From assembly GCA_045593325.1 (NCBI GenBank), contig JAZNWL010000065.1:21191-85190 (forward strand): DNA of 64,000 nt. Reading direction: 5' to 3'. The DNA is from UMGS1484 sp045593325. GTDB lineage: Bacteria > Bacillota > Clostridia > Oscillospirales > Acutalibacteraceae. Position 1 is the first letter of the stretch. Every line of letters starts with the position of its first letter. The notes under the pieces were generated by a model, which was not told where the DNA came from, made no database searches, and saw nothing but the letters and a program-made list of their open reading frames with translations. The translations under genes were made by a program, and so were the position numbers. This document shows positions 56,012-64,000 of the stretch, in pieces.

Positions 56012-59000
56012 ATGGTTAATGTGAAGAAAGTACGCCTTGGTACCAACGAACGCATGAGCTTTTCTACCATCAATGAGATTTTGGAAATGCCTAACCTCAT
56101 TGAAATTCAGAAATCCTCATACAAATGGTTTGTGGAAAAAGGTCTGCGGGAAGTATTATTCGAAATGCCTCCTATTTGCGACTACACAAACAATTTGGAA
56201 TTAACCTTCGTTGATTACCGATTGGAGGACACCCCCAAATACAGCATCATCGAATGTAAAGAACGGGATGCCACCTATGCTGCTGCCCTGCGGGTAACGG
56301 CAAGACTGTTAAACCGTGAAACCGGTGAAATCAAAGAAAGCGAAGTTTTCATGGGGGACTTCCCCTTGATGACTCCCTACGGCACCTTCGTAATCAACGG
56401 TGCAGAACGGGCTATCGTGTCTCAGTTGATTCGTTCCCCCGGTGCTTACTTTGATGAAGCCATCGACAAATCCGGCCGTCATCTGTTTAGTTCAACGGTA
56501 ATTCCTACCCGTGGCGCCTGGCTGGAATATGAAACCGACCAAAACGAAATTCTGTACGTTCGCATCGACAAAAACCGCAAATTGCCTTTGACCACCTTTA
56601 TCCGTGCCATCGGATTGGGGAGTGACCAACAAATCAAAGACTATTTCGGTGAAAACGAACGGTTGCTGGTAACCATTGAAAAAGACGTTACCAAAAACAC
56701 CGAAGAAGCTTTGCTGGAAGTTTATAAGAAACTTCGTCCCGGTGAACCCTTCACCGTGGAAGGTGCCGAACAACACATTAACAATTTGTTCTTTGACCCC
56801 ACTCGGTACGACCTTTCCCGGGTTGGCCGCTATAAATACAATAAAAAGTTAGCATTGGCTCCCCGTGCTTTGGGGCGCGTGCTGACCCGCCCCGTTGCCG
56901 ACCCCTTGACCGGTGAAGTGTTGGCAGAAGCAGGGGAACTCATCAGCCGTGAAATAGCTGACCTTCTGGACAAAAAAGGTGTTCATGAAATCTTCGTTGC
57001 AGTGGAATACGAAGGTGTGGAAAGTGAACACAAAATCATTTGTAACGGTACGGTGGAACTGTCCGATTACGTATCCTTCGACCCCGAAGAATGCGGGATC
57101 TACGAACGGGTATTCTTCGACGTTCTTTGCCGCTTGATGGAAGAAAACCAAGACGAAGAAAGCCTGAAAGCCGCTGTTATGGCTCATCGGGATGAATTGG
57201 TTCCTTCTCACATCACCGTAAATGATATTTTTGCCACCATCAGCTACATTCTGGGATTGCAATACGGCATCGGTAACGTGGACGATATCGACCATTTGGG
57301 CAACCGTCGTATCCGTTGCGTTGGGGAATTGTTGCAAAACCAATTCCGCATCGGTATCACCCGTATGGAACGTGTGGTTCGGGAAAAAATGACCATCCAA
57401 GCCCAAGACCTGGATGCCGTTACGCCCCAATCCCTCATCAATATCCGTCCTGTGGTTGCTGCCATTAAAGAATTCTTCGGTTCTTCCCCTTTGTCTCAAT
57501 TTATGGATCAGGGCAACCCCTTGGCAGAACTTACCCACAAACGCCGTCTGTCTGCTCTGGGCCCCGGCGGTTTGTCCCGTGATCGCGCAGGGTTCGAAGT
57601 TCGTGACGTTCACTACAGCCACTACGGCCGTATGTGCCCCATCGAGACCCCTGAAGGTCCCAACATCGGTTTGATTTCTTATCTTGCCACCTATGCCCGT
57701 ATCAATGAATACGGTTTTATTGAAGCACCCTATCGCCGTGTGGATAAAGAAACCGGCGTTGTGCTTAACGAAGTGGTTTACATGACCGCTGACATGGAAG
57801 ACGACTATATCGTTGTTCAGGCTAACGAACCCTTGGATGAACAAGGCCGCTTTGCCCGTGCCAAGGTTTCTGCCCGTTGCCGTGATGAATTCATCGAAGT
57901 AGAACGGGAACAAGCCGACTTTATGGACGTTTCGCCTAAAATGGTTATCTCGGTTGCAACCTCACTGATTCCCTTCCTGGAAAACGACGACGCCAACCGT
58001 GCTTTGATGGGCGCCAACATGCAACGTCAAGCTGTGCCCCTGCTGAAAACTGATGCTCCTATCGTTGGTACCGGTATGGAATACAAAGCCGCCGTTGACT
58101 CGGGGGTTTGCGTATTGTGCGAACGGGCAGGTACTGTTACTCACGTACAGGCTGACCGTATTGACATCCTCACCGACGAAGGGGAAACCGACACCTACGA
58201 AGTAACCAAATTCCTTCGTTCCAACCAAGGTACCTGCATTAACCAACGTCCCGTTGTGAATGAAGGGGACCGTGTGGAAAAAGACCAGGTTATTGCTGAC
58301 GGCCCTGCCACCGACCACGGTGAATTGGCTTTGGGTAAAAACGCCCTCATCGGCTTTATGACCTGGGAAGGTTACAACTACGAAGACGCCGTTCTCATTA
58401 ACGAAAAAGTGGTTCGGGATGATGTTTTCACCTCTATCCACATTGAAGAATACGAATTAGAATCCCGTGACACCAAACTTGGGCCCGAAGATATCACCCG
58501 TGATATTCCCAATGTTGGGGAAGATGCCCTGAAAGATCTGGACGAACGGGGTATCATCCGTGTTGGTGCAGAAGTTCGCGCCGGTGACATTCTGGTTGGT
58601 AAAGTAACTCCCAAAGGGGAAACCGAAATGACCGCCGAAGAACGTTTGCTCCGCGCCATCTTCGGGGAAAAAGCCCGTGAAGTTCGTGATACTTCCTTGC
58701 GGGTACCCCATGGGGAATACGGCACCGTTGTAGACGTAAAAGTATTTGATCGTCACAACTGTTCCGAACTCAACCCCGGTGTTAATATGGTGGTTCGCTG
58801 CTATATTGCTCAAAAACGGAAGATCTCGGTTGGGGATAAAATGGCTGGTCGCCACGGGAATAAGGGTGTTGTATCCCGTATTTTGCCTGTGGAAGATATG
58901 CCCTTCCTGCCCGACGGTACTCCTTTGGATATCGTTCTTAACCCTCTGGGCGTTCCTTCCCGTATGAACATCGGTCAGGTACTGGAAGTTCATCTGGGTT

Positions 59001-59725
59001 ATGCTGCCCGTGCTTTGGGTTGGAAAGTTTGCACCCCCGTATTCGACGGTGCTCACGAAGAAGATATCCGTGAATGCTTGAAACAAGCAGGCCTTGCGGA
59101 AGACGGAAAAACCGATCTGTATGACGGTCGTACCGGTCGCAAGTTCGATAACCGTGTAACCGTTGGTGTTATGTACTTCCTGAAACTGCACCACTTGGTT
59201 GACGATAAAATCCATGCCCGTTCCACCGGTCCTTATTCCTTGGTTACCCAACAACCTTTGGGTGGTAAAGCCCAATTCGGTGGCCAACGGTTCGGGGAAA
59301 TGGAAGTTTGGGCACTGGAAGCTTACGGTGCTGCTTACACCCTGCAAGAAATTCTGACTGTCAAGTCGGACGACGTTGTGGGTCGTGTAAAAACTTACGA
59401 AGCCATTGTGAAAGGTCAAAACGTTCCCAAGCCCGGTGTTCCTGAATCCTTTAAGGTTCTGATTAAAGAATTGCAATCCTTAGGGTTGGATGTTAAGGTT
59501 CTGGACCAAGCAGGGGAAGAAATCGACCTGAAACAAACCTTTGAAGATGACGATGACGTGGTTGGTATTCCCGTTCACATGGAAGAAGAACTGGTTGCCG
59601 ATACCATGGAAGGGTTCGGCATGGAAGACGCAGAGGGCAATCCCATTGTGGATGAAACCGAAGGGGAAGAGGACTCTTACTCTGAAGTGGAAACCTTTGA
59701 CGACACCGTGGACGAACAATATTAA
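56012..59725 (+). CDS. rpoB: DNA-directed RNA polymerase subunit beta
   Basis: RpoB forms one half of the polymerase active cleft. The 1237-residue protein starts VKKVRLGTNERMSFSTINE and has the RNA polymerase lobes, the fork region and the rifampicin-binding segment (about residues 488-515: GSSPLSQFMDQGNPLAELTH then KRRLSALGPGG), with the usual Asp, His and Ser of sensitive enzymes. Later blocks are GYNYEDAVLINE, KISVGDKMAGRHGNKGVVS and GGKAQFGGQRFGEMEVWALE. A C-terminal acidic tail of about 50 residues follows the core. The ATG at 56012 has GGAGTGGG. It has its own promoter here, without rplJ-rplL upstream. Confidence 0.98.
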   Translation: MVNVKKVRLGTNERMSFSTINEILEMPNLIEIQKSSYKWFVEKGLREVLFEMPPICDYTNNLELTFVDYRLEDTPKYSIIECKERDATYAAALRVTARLLNRETGEIKESEVFMGDFPLMTPYGTFVINGAERAIVSQLIRSPGAYFDEAIDKSGRHLFSSTVIPTRGAWLEYETDQNEILYVRIDKNRKLPLTTFIRAIGLGSDQQIKDYFGENERLLVTIEKDVTKNTEEALLEVYKKLRPGEPFTVEGAEQHINNLFFDPTRYDLSRVGRYKYNKKLALAPRALGRVLTRPVADPLTGEVLAEAGELISREIADLLDKKGVHEIFVAVEYEGVESEHKIICNGTVELSDYVSFDPEECGIYERVFFDVLCRLMEENQDEESLKAAVMAHRDELVPSHITVNDIFATISYILGLQYGIGNVDDIDHLGNRRIRCVGELLQNQFRIGITRMERVVREKMTIQAQDLDAVTPQSLINIRPVVAAIKEFFGSSPLSQFMDQGNPLAELTHKRRLSALGPGGLSRDRAGFEVRDVHYSHYGRMCPIETPEGPNIGLISYLATYARINEYGFIEAPYRRVDKETGVVLNEVVYMTADMEDDYIVVQANEPLDEQGRFARAKVSARCRDEFIEVEREQADFMDVSPKMVISVATSLIPFLENDDANRALMGANMQRQAVPLLKTDAPIVGTGMEYKAAVDSGVCVLCERAGTVTHVQADRIDILTDEGETDTYEVTKFLRSNQGTCINQRPVVNEGDRVEKDQVIADGPATDHGELALGKNALIGFMTWEGYNYEDAVLINEKVVRDDVFTSIHIEEYELESRDTKLGPEDITRDIPNVGEDALKDLDERGIIRVGAEVRAGDILVGKVTPKGETEMTAEERLLRAIFGEKAREVRDTSLRVPHGEYGTVVDVKVFDRHNCSELNPGVNMVVRCYIAQKRKISVGDKMAGRHGNKGVVSRILPVEDMPFLPDGTPLDIVLNPLGVPSRMNIGQVLEVHLGYAARALGWKVCTPVFDGAHEEDIRECLKQAGLAEDGKTDLYDGRTGRKFDNRVTVGVMYFLKLHHLVDDKIHARSTGPYSLVTQQPLGGKAQFGGQRFGEMEVWALEAYGAAYTLQEILTVKSDDVVGRVKTYEAIVKGQNVPKPGVPESFKVLIKELQSLGLDVKVLDQAGEEIDLKQTFEDDDDVVGIPVHMEEELVADTMEGFGMEDAEGNPIVDETEGEEDSYSEVETFDDTVDEQY

Positions 59726-59739
59726 AGGAGGTAGTTTTG

Positions 59740-62700
59740 ATGCAGACAGAAACCAAAAAAGAATTGGAATTCGAATCCATTAAAATCGGTCTTGCTTCTC
59801 CGGAACAAATCCGCAGTTGGTCTTACGGTGAAGTAACAAAACCCGAAACCATCAACTATCGTTCCTTAAAACCCGAACGGGACGGTTTGTTCTGCGAACG
59901 CATTTTCGGGCCCACCAAGGACTGGGAATGTCATTGCGGTAAATACAAACGTATCCGCTATAAAGGTCGCGTTTGCGACCGTTGCGGTGTTGAAATCACC
60001 CGTGCCAAGGTTCGTCGTGAACGGATGGGCTCCATTGAATTGGCTGCCCCTGTTTCTCACATCTGGTACTTTAAAGGGATTCCTTCCCGTATGGGCTTGA
60101 TTTTGGATATTTCTCCCCGTTTGTTGGAACAAGTTTTGTACTTTTCTCAATATATCGTTACCGATCCCGGTGACACCCCCTTGGTACAAAAACAGTTGCT
60201 CAACGAAAAACAATACCGGGAAATGGTGGAAAAATACGACGATGCATTTGAAGCCATGATGGGTGCAGAAGCCATTAAGAAATTGTTGGCTGAAATTGAC
60301 CTGGAAACTTTGAGCAAAGAAATTCGTGAAGAATTGGAAACTGCCACAGGTCAAAAACGCATTAAGATTCTGAAACGGTTAGACGTTGTAGAATCCTTCC
60401 GTTTGTCCGGCAACCGCCCCGAATGGATGATTCTGGACGTTGTTCCCGTTATCCCCCCCGATCTGCGTCCTATGGTTCAGTTGGACGGTGGACGTTTTGC
60501 CACTTCCGACCTGAACGATCTGTACCGTCGGGTCATCAACCGCAACAACCGTCTGAAACGGCTGTTGGAATTGGGCGCTCCCGATATCATTGTTCGCAAT
60601 GAAAAACGGATGCTCCAGGAAGCGGTTGACGCTTTGATTGAAAACGGTCGTCGCGGCCGTCCCGTAACCGGTCCCAGCAACCGTCCCTTGAAATCCCTTT
60701 CGGATATGCTCAAAGGGAAACAAGGCCGTTTCCGTCAGAACCTTCTGGGGAAACGTGTTGACTATTCCGGCCGTTCGGTTATCGTTGTTGGTCCCGAACT
60801 GAAAATGTATCAATGCGGTTTGCCCAAAGAAATGGCTTTGGAATTGTTCAAACCCTTTGTTATGAAACGTTTGGTGGAAACCGGTGCTACCGCGAACATC
60901 AAACAAGCCCGTAAAATGATTGAACGGGCAAAAGACGAAGTGTGGGATGCTTTGGAAATCGTAATTAAAGACCATCCTGTACTTCTCAACCGTGCTCCTA
61001 CCTTGCACCGTTTGGGGATCCAGGCCTTTGAACCCGTGCTGGTAGAAGGCCGTGCTTTGAAACTGCATCCCTTGGTATGTACCGCTTACAACGCCGACTT
61101 CGATGGTGACCAGATGGCTGTTCACGTACCCCTTTCTGCAGAAGCACAAGCGGAAGCCCGTCTTTTGATGTTGGCTGCCAACAACCTGCTGAAACCCTCT
61201 GACGGGAAACCTGTTGCCGTTCCCACCCAGGACATGGTTTTGGGTTCTTACTACCTCACCTTGGTTCGGGAAGACGAACCCGGTGTTGGCAAAGTGTTTA
61301 AAGACCGTGACGAAGCCCGTATGGCTTATGATGCCGGTATCATCGGTCTTCATGCTCCCATTAAGGTTCGTTATAAAGGCAAAAACCAACAAGGGGAACC
61401 CATCACCCGTATTTTGAATACCACCATGGGTTATATCATTTTCAATGATTCCATTCCCCAAGATCTTGGCTTTGTTGACCGTAGTGTAGAAGGTCATGAA
61501 TTGGATTTGGAGATCGGCTTTGATATGGATGAAAACGGTAAACCCGTTGTTTCTAAAGTAGGGAAGGGGAAATTGGGTAAAATCATCGACCGTTGTATTA
61601 AGGTCCATGGTACCACCGTTACCTCTGAAGTGTTGGATAACATCAAATCCACCGGGTATCATTATTCTACCCGCGGTGCCATCACCGTTGCCGTTTGCGA
61701 CGCTGTGATTCCTCCTGCTAAGAAACAAATGATTGCCGACGCGGAAGCCGAAATTGACGTAATCAGCCGTAAATTCAAACGGGGTTATATCAGTGACGAA
61801 GAACGTCATCGTTTGGTTGTTGACGTTTGGGATAAAACCACCAGCGACGTTTCCAATGCCTTGAAAGACAACTTGGAAGAATACAACCCCATTTATATGA
61901 TGGCCGATTCCGGCGCTCGTGGTAGCATGAACCAGATTCGTCAGTTGGCCGGTATGCGTGGTTTGATTGCCAATACCTCCGGTCGTACCATCGAAACTCC
62001 TATTCGTTCCAACTACCGTGAAGGGCTGAACATTCTGGAATACTTTATTTCCTCCCGTGGTGCCCGTAAAGGTCTGGCTGATACCGCTCTGCGTACCGCT
62101 GACTCCGGTTACCTGACCCGTCGGCTGGTTGACGTTTCTCAGGACGTTATCATCCGTGAAGAAGATTGCGGTGCTGAAATCGGTATTGAAGTATACGATA
62201 TCAAAGAAGGCAAGAACGTAATCGAACCCCTGTCCGAACGTTTGGTTGGTCGTTATCTCATTGAAAACTTCTACCATCCCGTTACCGGTGAGTTGGTTAT
62301 GGACAATGAACACATGATGACCGATGAAGACGCCGCCCGCATCGTGGCAACCGGGGTGGAACGTTTGAAGATCCGTTCGGTTCTTAACTGCCGCGCTAAA
62401 CACGGTGTATGTAAAAAATGTTACGGTGCTAACCTTGCCAACGGCAAACTGGTTTCCCAAGGGGAAGCAGTTGGTATCGTAGCTGCTCAATCCATCGGCG
62501 AACCCGGTACCCAGCTTACCATGCGTACTTTCCATACCGGTGGTATCGCATCGGCAGAAGATATTACCCAAGGTTTGCCTCGTGTTGAAGAATTGTTCGA
62601 AGCCCGTCGTCCCAAGAAAGCCGCCATCATCGCAGGGATTCCCGGTGTGGTTCGTATTCAGGAAGTAAAACGCAATTACGAAATCACCATTACCAACGAT

Positions 62701-63420
62701 GAACTGGCTGACGAACGGAAATATACTATTCCTTACGGCTATCATATCGTTGTGGAAGACGGTATGACCGTAAAAGCAGGTCAATCCTTAACCGAAGGTT
62801 CTTTGTATCCCCAAGACGTTCTGGATGCCTGCGGTGTTGAAGCCGTTCAGGACTATATCATTGCTCAGGTTCAAAGCGTATACCGCACCCAGGGTGTAGA
62901 TATCAACGACAAACACATCGAAGTTATTGTTCGTCAAATGATGAAGAAATACAAGATTCTGGATGCCGGTGATACCGACCTGTTAGGCGGAACTTTGGCA
63001 GAACGCAGCCGTTATTACATTGAAAATGAAAAGCTGCAACAACGGATCGCCAATGGCGAAACCCGTCCCGATGGCGAATCTTTGCGTCCCGCCACCTACG
63101 AACCCATGCTTCTGGGTATCTGTAAAGCTGCTTTGGCTTCTGACTCATTCCTTTCTGCTGCATCCTTCCAGGAAACCGCTAAGGTGCTGACCGATGCCGC
63201 CATCAAAGGAAAGATCGATCCCCTGATCGGCTTGAAAGAAAACGTTATCATCGGTAACCTGGTTCCCTCCGGTACCGGCATGAAAAACAATTATCTGGAT
63301 TGGGAAGAAGGGGATGGTCAACACGCCACCATCCGTGACGCTTATGCCGCCCAACTTGCCGAAGAAGCCCTTCAGGAAACTGACGATGTAGAAGAATCGG
63401 AAAAAGAAACTGAAGAATAA
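59740..63420 (+). CDS. rpoC: DNA-directed RNA polymerase subunit beta'
   Basis: RpoC holds the catalytic Mg2+. The 1226-residue protein has the N-terminal zinc ribbon (CHCGKYKRI, CDRCGVE), the active-site motif NADFDGDQM at residues 451-459, the bridge helix/trigger loop region (GARGSMNQIRQLAGMRGLI and GLADTALRTADSGYLTRRL), and the second zinc site (CRAKHGVCKKCYG). The ATG at 59740 has AAAGGAGG; a TTG one codon earlier is not needed. Acidic C-terminus. It follows rpoB after 14 bp and ends with a strong terminator. Confidence 0.98.
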   Translation: MQTETKKELEFESIKIGLASPEQIRSWSYGEVTKPETINYRSLKPERDGLFCERIFGPTKDWECHCGKYKRIRYKGRVCDRCGVEITRAKVRRERMGSIELAAPVSHIWYFKGIPSRMGLILDISPRLLEQVLYFSQYIVTDPGDTPLVQKQLLNEKQYREMVEKYDDAFEAMMGAEAIKKLLAEIDLETLSKEIREELETATGQKRIKILKRLDVVESFRLSGNRPEWMILDVVPVIPPDLRPMVQLDGGRFATSDLNDLYRRVINRNNRLKRLLELGAPDIIVRNEKRMLQEAVDALIENGRRGRPVTGPSNRPLKSLSDMLKGKQGRFRQNLLGKRVDYSGRSVIVVGPELKMYQCGLPKEMALELFKPFVMKRLVETGATANIKQARKMIERAKDEVWDALEIVIKDHPVLLNRAPTLHRLGIQAFEPVLVEGRALKLHPLVCTAYNADFDGDQMAVHVPLSAEAQAEARLLMLAANNLLKPSDGKPVAVPTQDMVLGSYYLTLVREDEPGVGKVFKDRDEARMAYDAGIIGLHAPIKVRYKGKNQQGEPITRILNTTMGYIIFNDSIPQDLGFVDRSVEGHELDLEIGFDMDENGKPVVSKVGKGKLGKIIDRCIKVHGTTVTSEVLDNIKSTGYHYSTRGAITVAVCDAVIPPAKKQMIADAEAEIDVISRKFKRGYISDEERHRLVVDVWDKTTSDVSNALKDNLEEYNPIYMMADSGARGSMNQIRQLAGMRGLIANTSGRTIETPIRSNYREGLNILEYFISSRGARKGLADTALRTADSGYLTRRLVDVSQDVIIREEDCGAEIGIEVYDIKEGKNVIEPLSERLVGRYLIENFYHPVTGELVMDNEHMMTDEDAARIVATGVERLKIRSVLNCRAKHGVCKKCYGANLANGKLVSQGEAVGIVAAQSIGEPGTQLTMRTFHTGGIASAEDITQGLPRVEELFEARRPKKAAIIAGIPGVVRIQEVKRNYEITITNDELADERKYTIPYGYHIVVEDGMTVKAGQSLTEGSLYPQDVLDACGVEAVQDYIIAQVQSVYRTQGVDINDKHIEVIVRQMMKKYKILDAGDTDLLGGTLAERSRYYIENEKLQQRIANGETRPDGESLRPATYEPMLLGICKAALASDSFLSAASFQETAKVLTDAAIKGKIDPLIGLKENVIIGNLVPSGTGMKNNYLDWEEGDGQHATIRDAYAAQLAEEALQETDDVEESEKETEE

Positions 63421-63429
63421 TCTAAAGAA

Positions 63430-63463
63430 AAACCGAGTTGCTTAACGGCAACTCGGTTTTTTT
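63430..63463 (+). terminator. Terminator of rpoB-rpoC
   Basis: AAACCGAGTTGC-TTAACG-GCAACTCGGTTT (63430-63459) followed by TTTT. Confidence 0.92.
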
Positions 63464-63482
63464 GAAAAAAACTGCAATTTTG

Positions 63483-63527
63483 GTGAGATATTTTACTCCT
63501 TTGTGTGTTTAAGTAGTAGAAAGAGGG
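63483..63527 (+). promoter_or_regulatory. Shared upstream motif, copy B
   Basis: Identical to the motif at 4314-4358 (GTGAGATATTTTACTCC, TTTGTGTGTTTAAGTAGTAG, AAAGAGGG), while flanking bases differ, which suggests that the block itself is under selection. Confidence 0.55.
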
Positions 63528-63577
63528 GGCAGTGAAAATAGCCAAAAAAGAAATCTCGATTTTGTTAAATGTGTTTA

Positions 63578-63606
63578 TTGATAAATATACTTCCGTGAAA
63601 TACAAT
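63578..63606 (+). promoter_or_regulatory. Degenerate sigma-A promoter in copy B
   Basis: TTGATA (63578-63583), 17 bp, TACAAT (63601-63606); both boxes are one base off the consensus found in copy A (4409-4437). Confidence 0.6.
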
Positions 63607-63652
63607 ATAAGTACACCCAAGGGTGATGATTTTTAACAAGGAGATGATTTCT

Positions 63653-64000
63653 ATGGTAACCGCCAAAACAAAAATTCGCAAAACCTTTCTTGTTCTCTTG
63701 TGTATGATTTTGGTGTACACCCCCGCAGGGCATTCTTTCCTTGGCCCCGGCATTTCATTGGCGGCAACAACCATAGGAACCATTACCGCAACCGATACGG
63801 TTTCTCCTATTGGCGGGCAGGTGGAACCAATGGCAGATGCTACCGCTTATAAGGTGAGTAATGTACTGGTAAGAATAACAATAAGGCACAATGATGTTAA
63901 TTCTGCAACATTTGAAGTGCAGGGAACAACATCAGCTCAATTACATAAATATACTTGTGGGGATATTTCAGAACAGCAATTATATGATGGCTTTGGGGAA
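63653..64000 (+). CDS. Secreted protein, paralogue of the 4484 gene (partial, runs off the window)
   Basis: 116 codons are present. The first about 60 (signal peptide TAKTKIRKTFLVLLCMIL, then TITATDTVSPIGGQVE) are nearly identical to the protein at 4484; beyond that the two share only a pattern (NVLVRITIRHNDVNSATFEV versus NVLVRVTMNRSDIRSAVAEV, and LHKY in both). This N-terminal domain after the signal peptide is therefore of the same fold, and a dockerin may follow outside the window. GGAGATG box identical to copy A. Confidence 0.8.
   Translation, partial: MVTAKTKIRKTFLVLLCMILVYTPAGHSFLGPGISLAATTIGTITATDTVSPIGGQVEPMADATAYKVSNVLVRITIRHNDVNSATFEVQGTTSAQLHKYTCGDISEQQLYDGFGE

Larger units (their letters stand above)
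63473..63834 (+). repeat. Dispersed repeat copy B: upstream motif, promoter, RBS and signal-peptide cassette
   Basis: Matches 4304-4665 base for base in register (offset 59169). The coding part of the cassette has about 8 differences in 180 nt, while the -35/-10 region differs at 7 positions. Like copy A it begins within about 10 bp of a core-operon terminator. Confidence 0.9.

Noticed and set aside
55786..56019. Small plus-strand frame upstream of rpoB
   Set aside because: It covers the terminator, promoter and leader of rpoB and has no RBS.
56012..59725. Rifampicin-resistance substitution in rpoB
   Set aside because: The Asp, His and Ser positions of the rifampicin region have the usual sensitive-type residues.
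60379..62784. 801-codon open frame antisense to rpoC
   Set aside because: It mirrors rpoC codons in one frame, is rich in Phe/Gly/His/Thr, has no homology features or RBS, and rpoC is unquestionable.
1..64000. CRISPR arrays, insertion sequences, prophage or integrase genes
   Set aside because: None recognised; the only repeats are the 362-bp cassette, the in-gene domain repeats and the PDPEPT minisatellite, none with terminal inverted repeats or a transposase.

Overview
The window looks like a chromosomal segment of an anaerobic low-to-mid GC Firmicute of class Clostridia, most plausibly an uncultured Oscillospiraceae/Ruminococcaceae-type gut bacterium. The support is the gene orders (rpsF-ssb-rpsR, ylxM-ffh-rpsP-khpA, tig-clpP-clpX-lon-engB, rplS-lepB-ylqF-rnhB-yraN), strong AGGAGG ribosome binding sites, sigma-A promoters with 16-18 bp spacers, a T-box in front of an aminoacyl-tRNA synthetase, and secreted proteins with type I dockerin repeats. 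No tRNA, rRNA, CRISPR array, transposase or phage gene was recognised.

Layout. 1-2919 (minus): 5' part of pnp, rpsO and a lipoprotein. 3088-4294: rpsF-ssb-rpsR. 4304-7314: a secreted dockerin/metallopeptidase protein plus a lipoprotein. 7356-10591 (minus): D-2-hydroxyacid dehydrogenase, mnmA, dgt. 10626-12714: a membrane exporter-like protein, pduL and a small secreted dockerin protein. 12739-17296: rplS, lepB, ylqF, rnhB, yraN, thrC; then a small DUF1540 gene (minus) and a metallophosphoesterase. 18409-26303: the proteostasis run tig-clpP-clpX-lon-engB-cyclophilin-acyl-ACP thioesterase. 26353-39027: a carbohydrate-type accessory locus with a divergent AraC regulator, two tandem Gfo/Idh/MocA-fold proteins, a deacetylase-like protein, two very large dockerin proteins and an EamA transporter. 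39093-41513: ylxM-ffh-rpsP-khpA, then a lipoprotein. 42766-50019: T-box, aspS fused to gatC, gatA, gatB, asparaginase and an alanyl-tRNA editing protein. 50024-52332: gpsA-rimM-trmD. Then ptsH, a phosphoglycolate-phosphatase-like gene, hflX (minus) and a PHP phosphoesterase. 55858-63463: rpoB-rpoC. The window ends inside a second copy of the secreted-protein gene seen at 4484.

What stands out. (i) A 362-bp cassette (upstream motif, promoter, RBS, signal peptide) is present twice, at 4304-4665 and 63473-63834, about 93% identical by eye and in register, attached to diverging mature proteins. Its upstream motif recurs a third time at 41546 before a lipoprotein gene, and each copy lies just downstream of a terminator of a core operon. 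(ii) AspRS carries a C-terminal GatC domain and is followed by gatA and gatB under one T-box; the GatA is shortened and lacks the usual Gly/Ser-rich amidase signature. (iii) The AraC-linked locus couples dockerin-bearing extracellular proteins to two Gfo/Idh-fold proteins in which the EKP lysine is replaced by valine. (iv) Trigger factor has a histone-H1-like Lys/Ala/Thr tail.

All functions are assigned by reading motifs and gene context; no database search was run.
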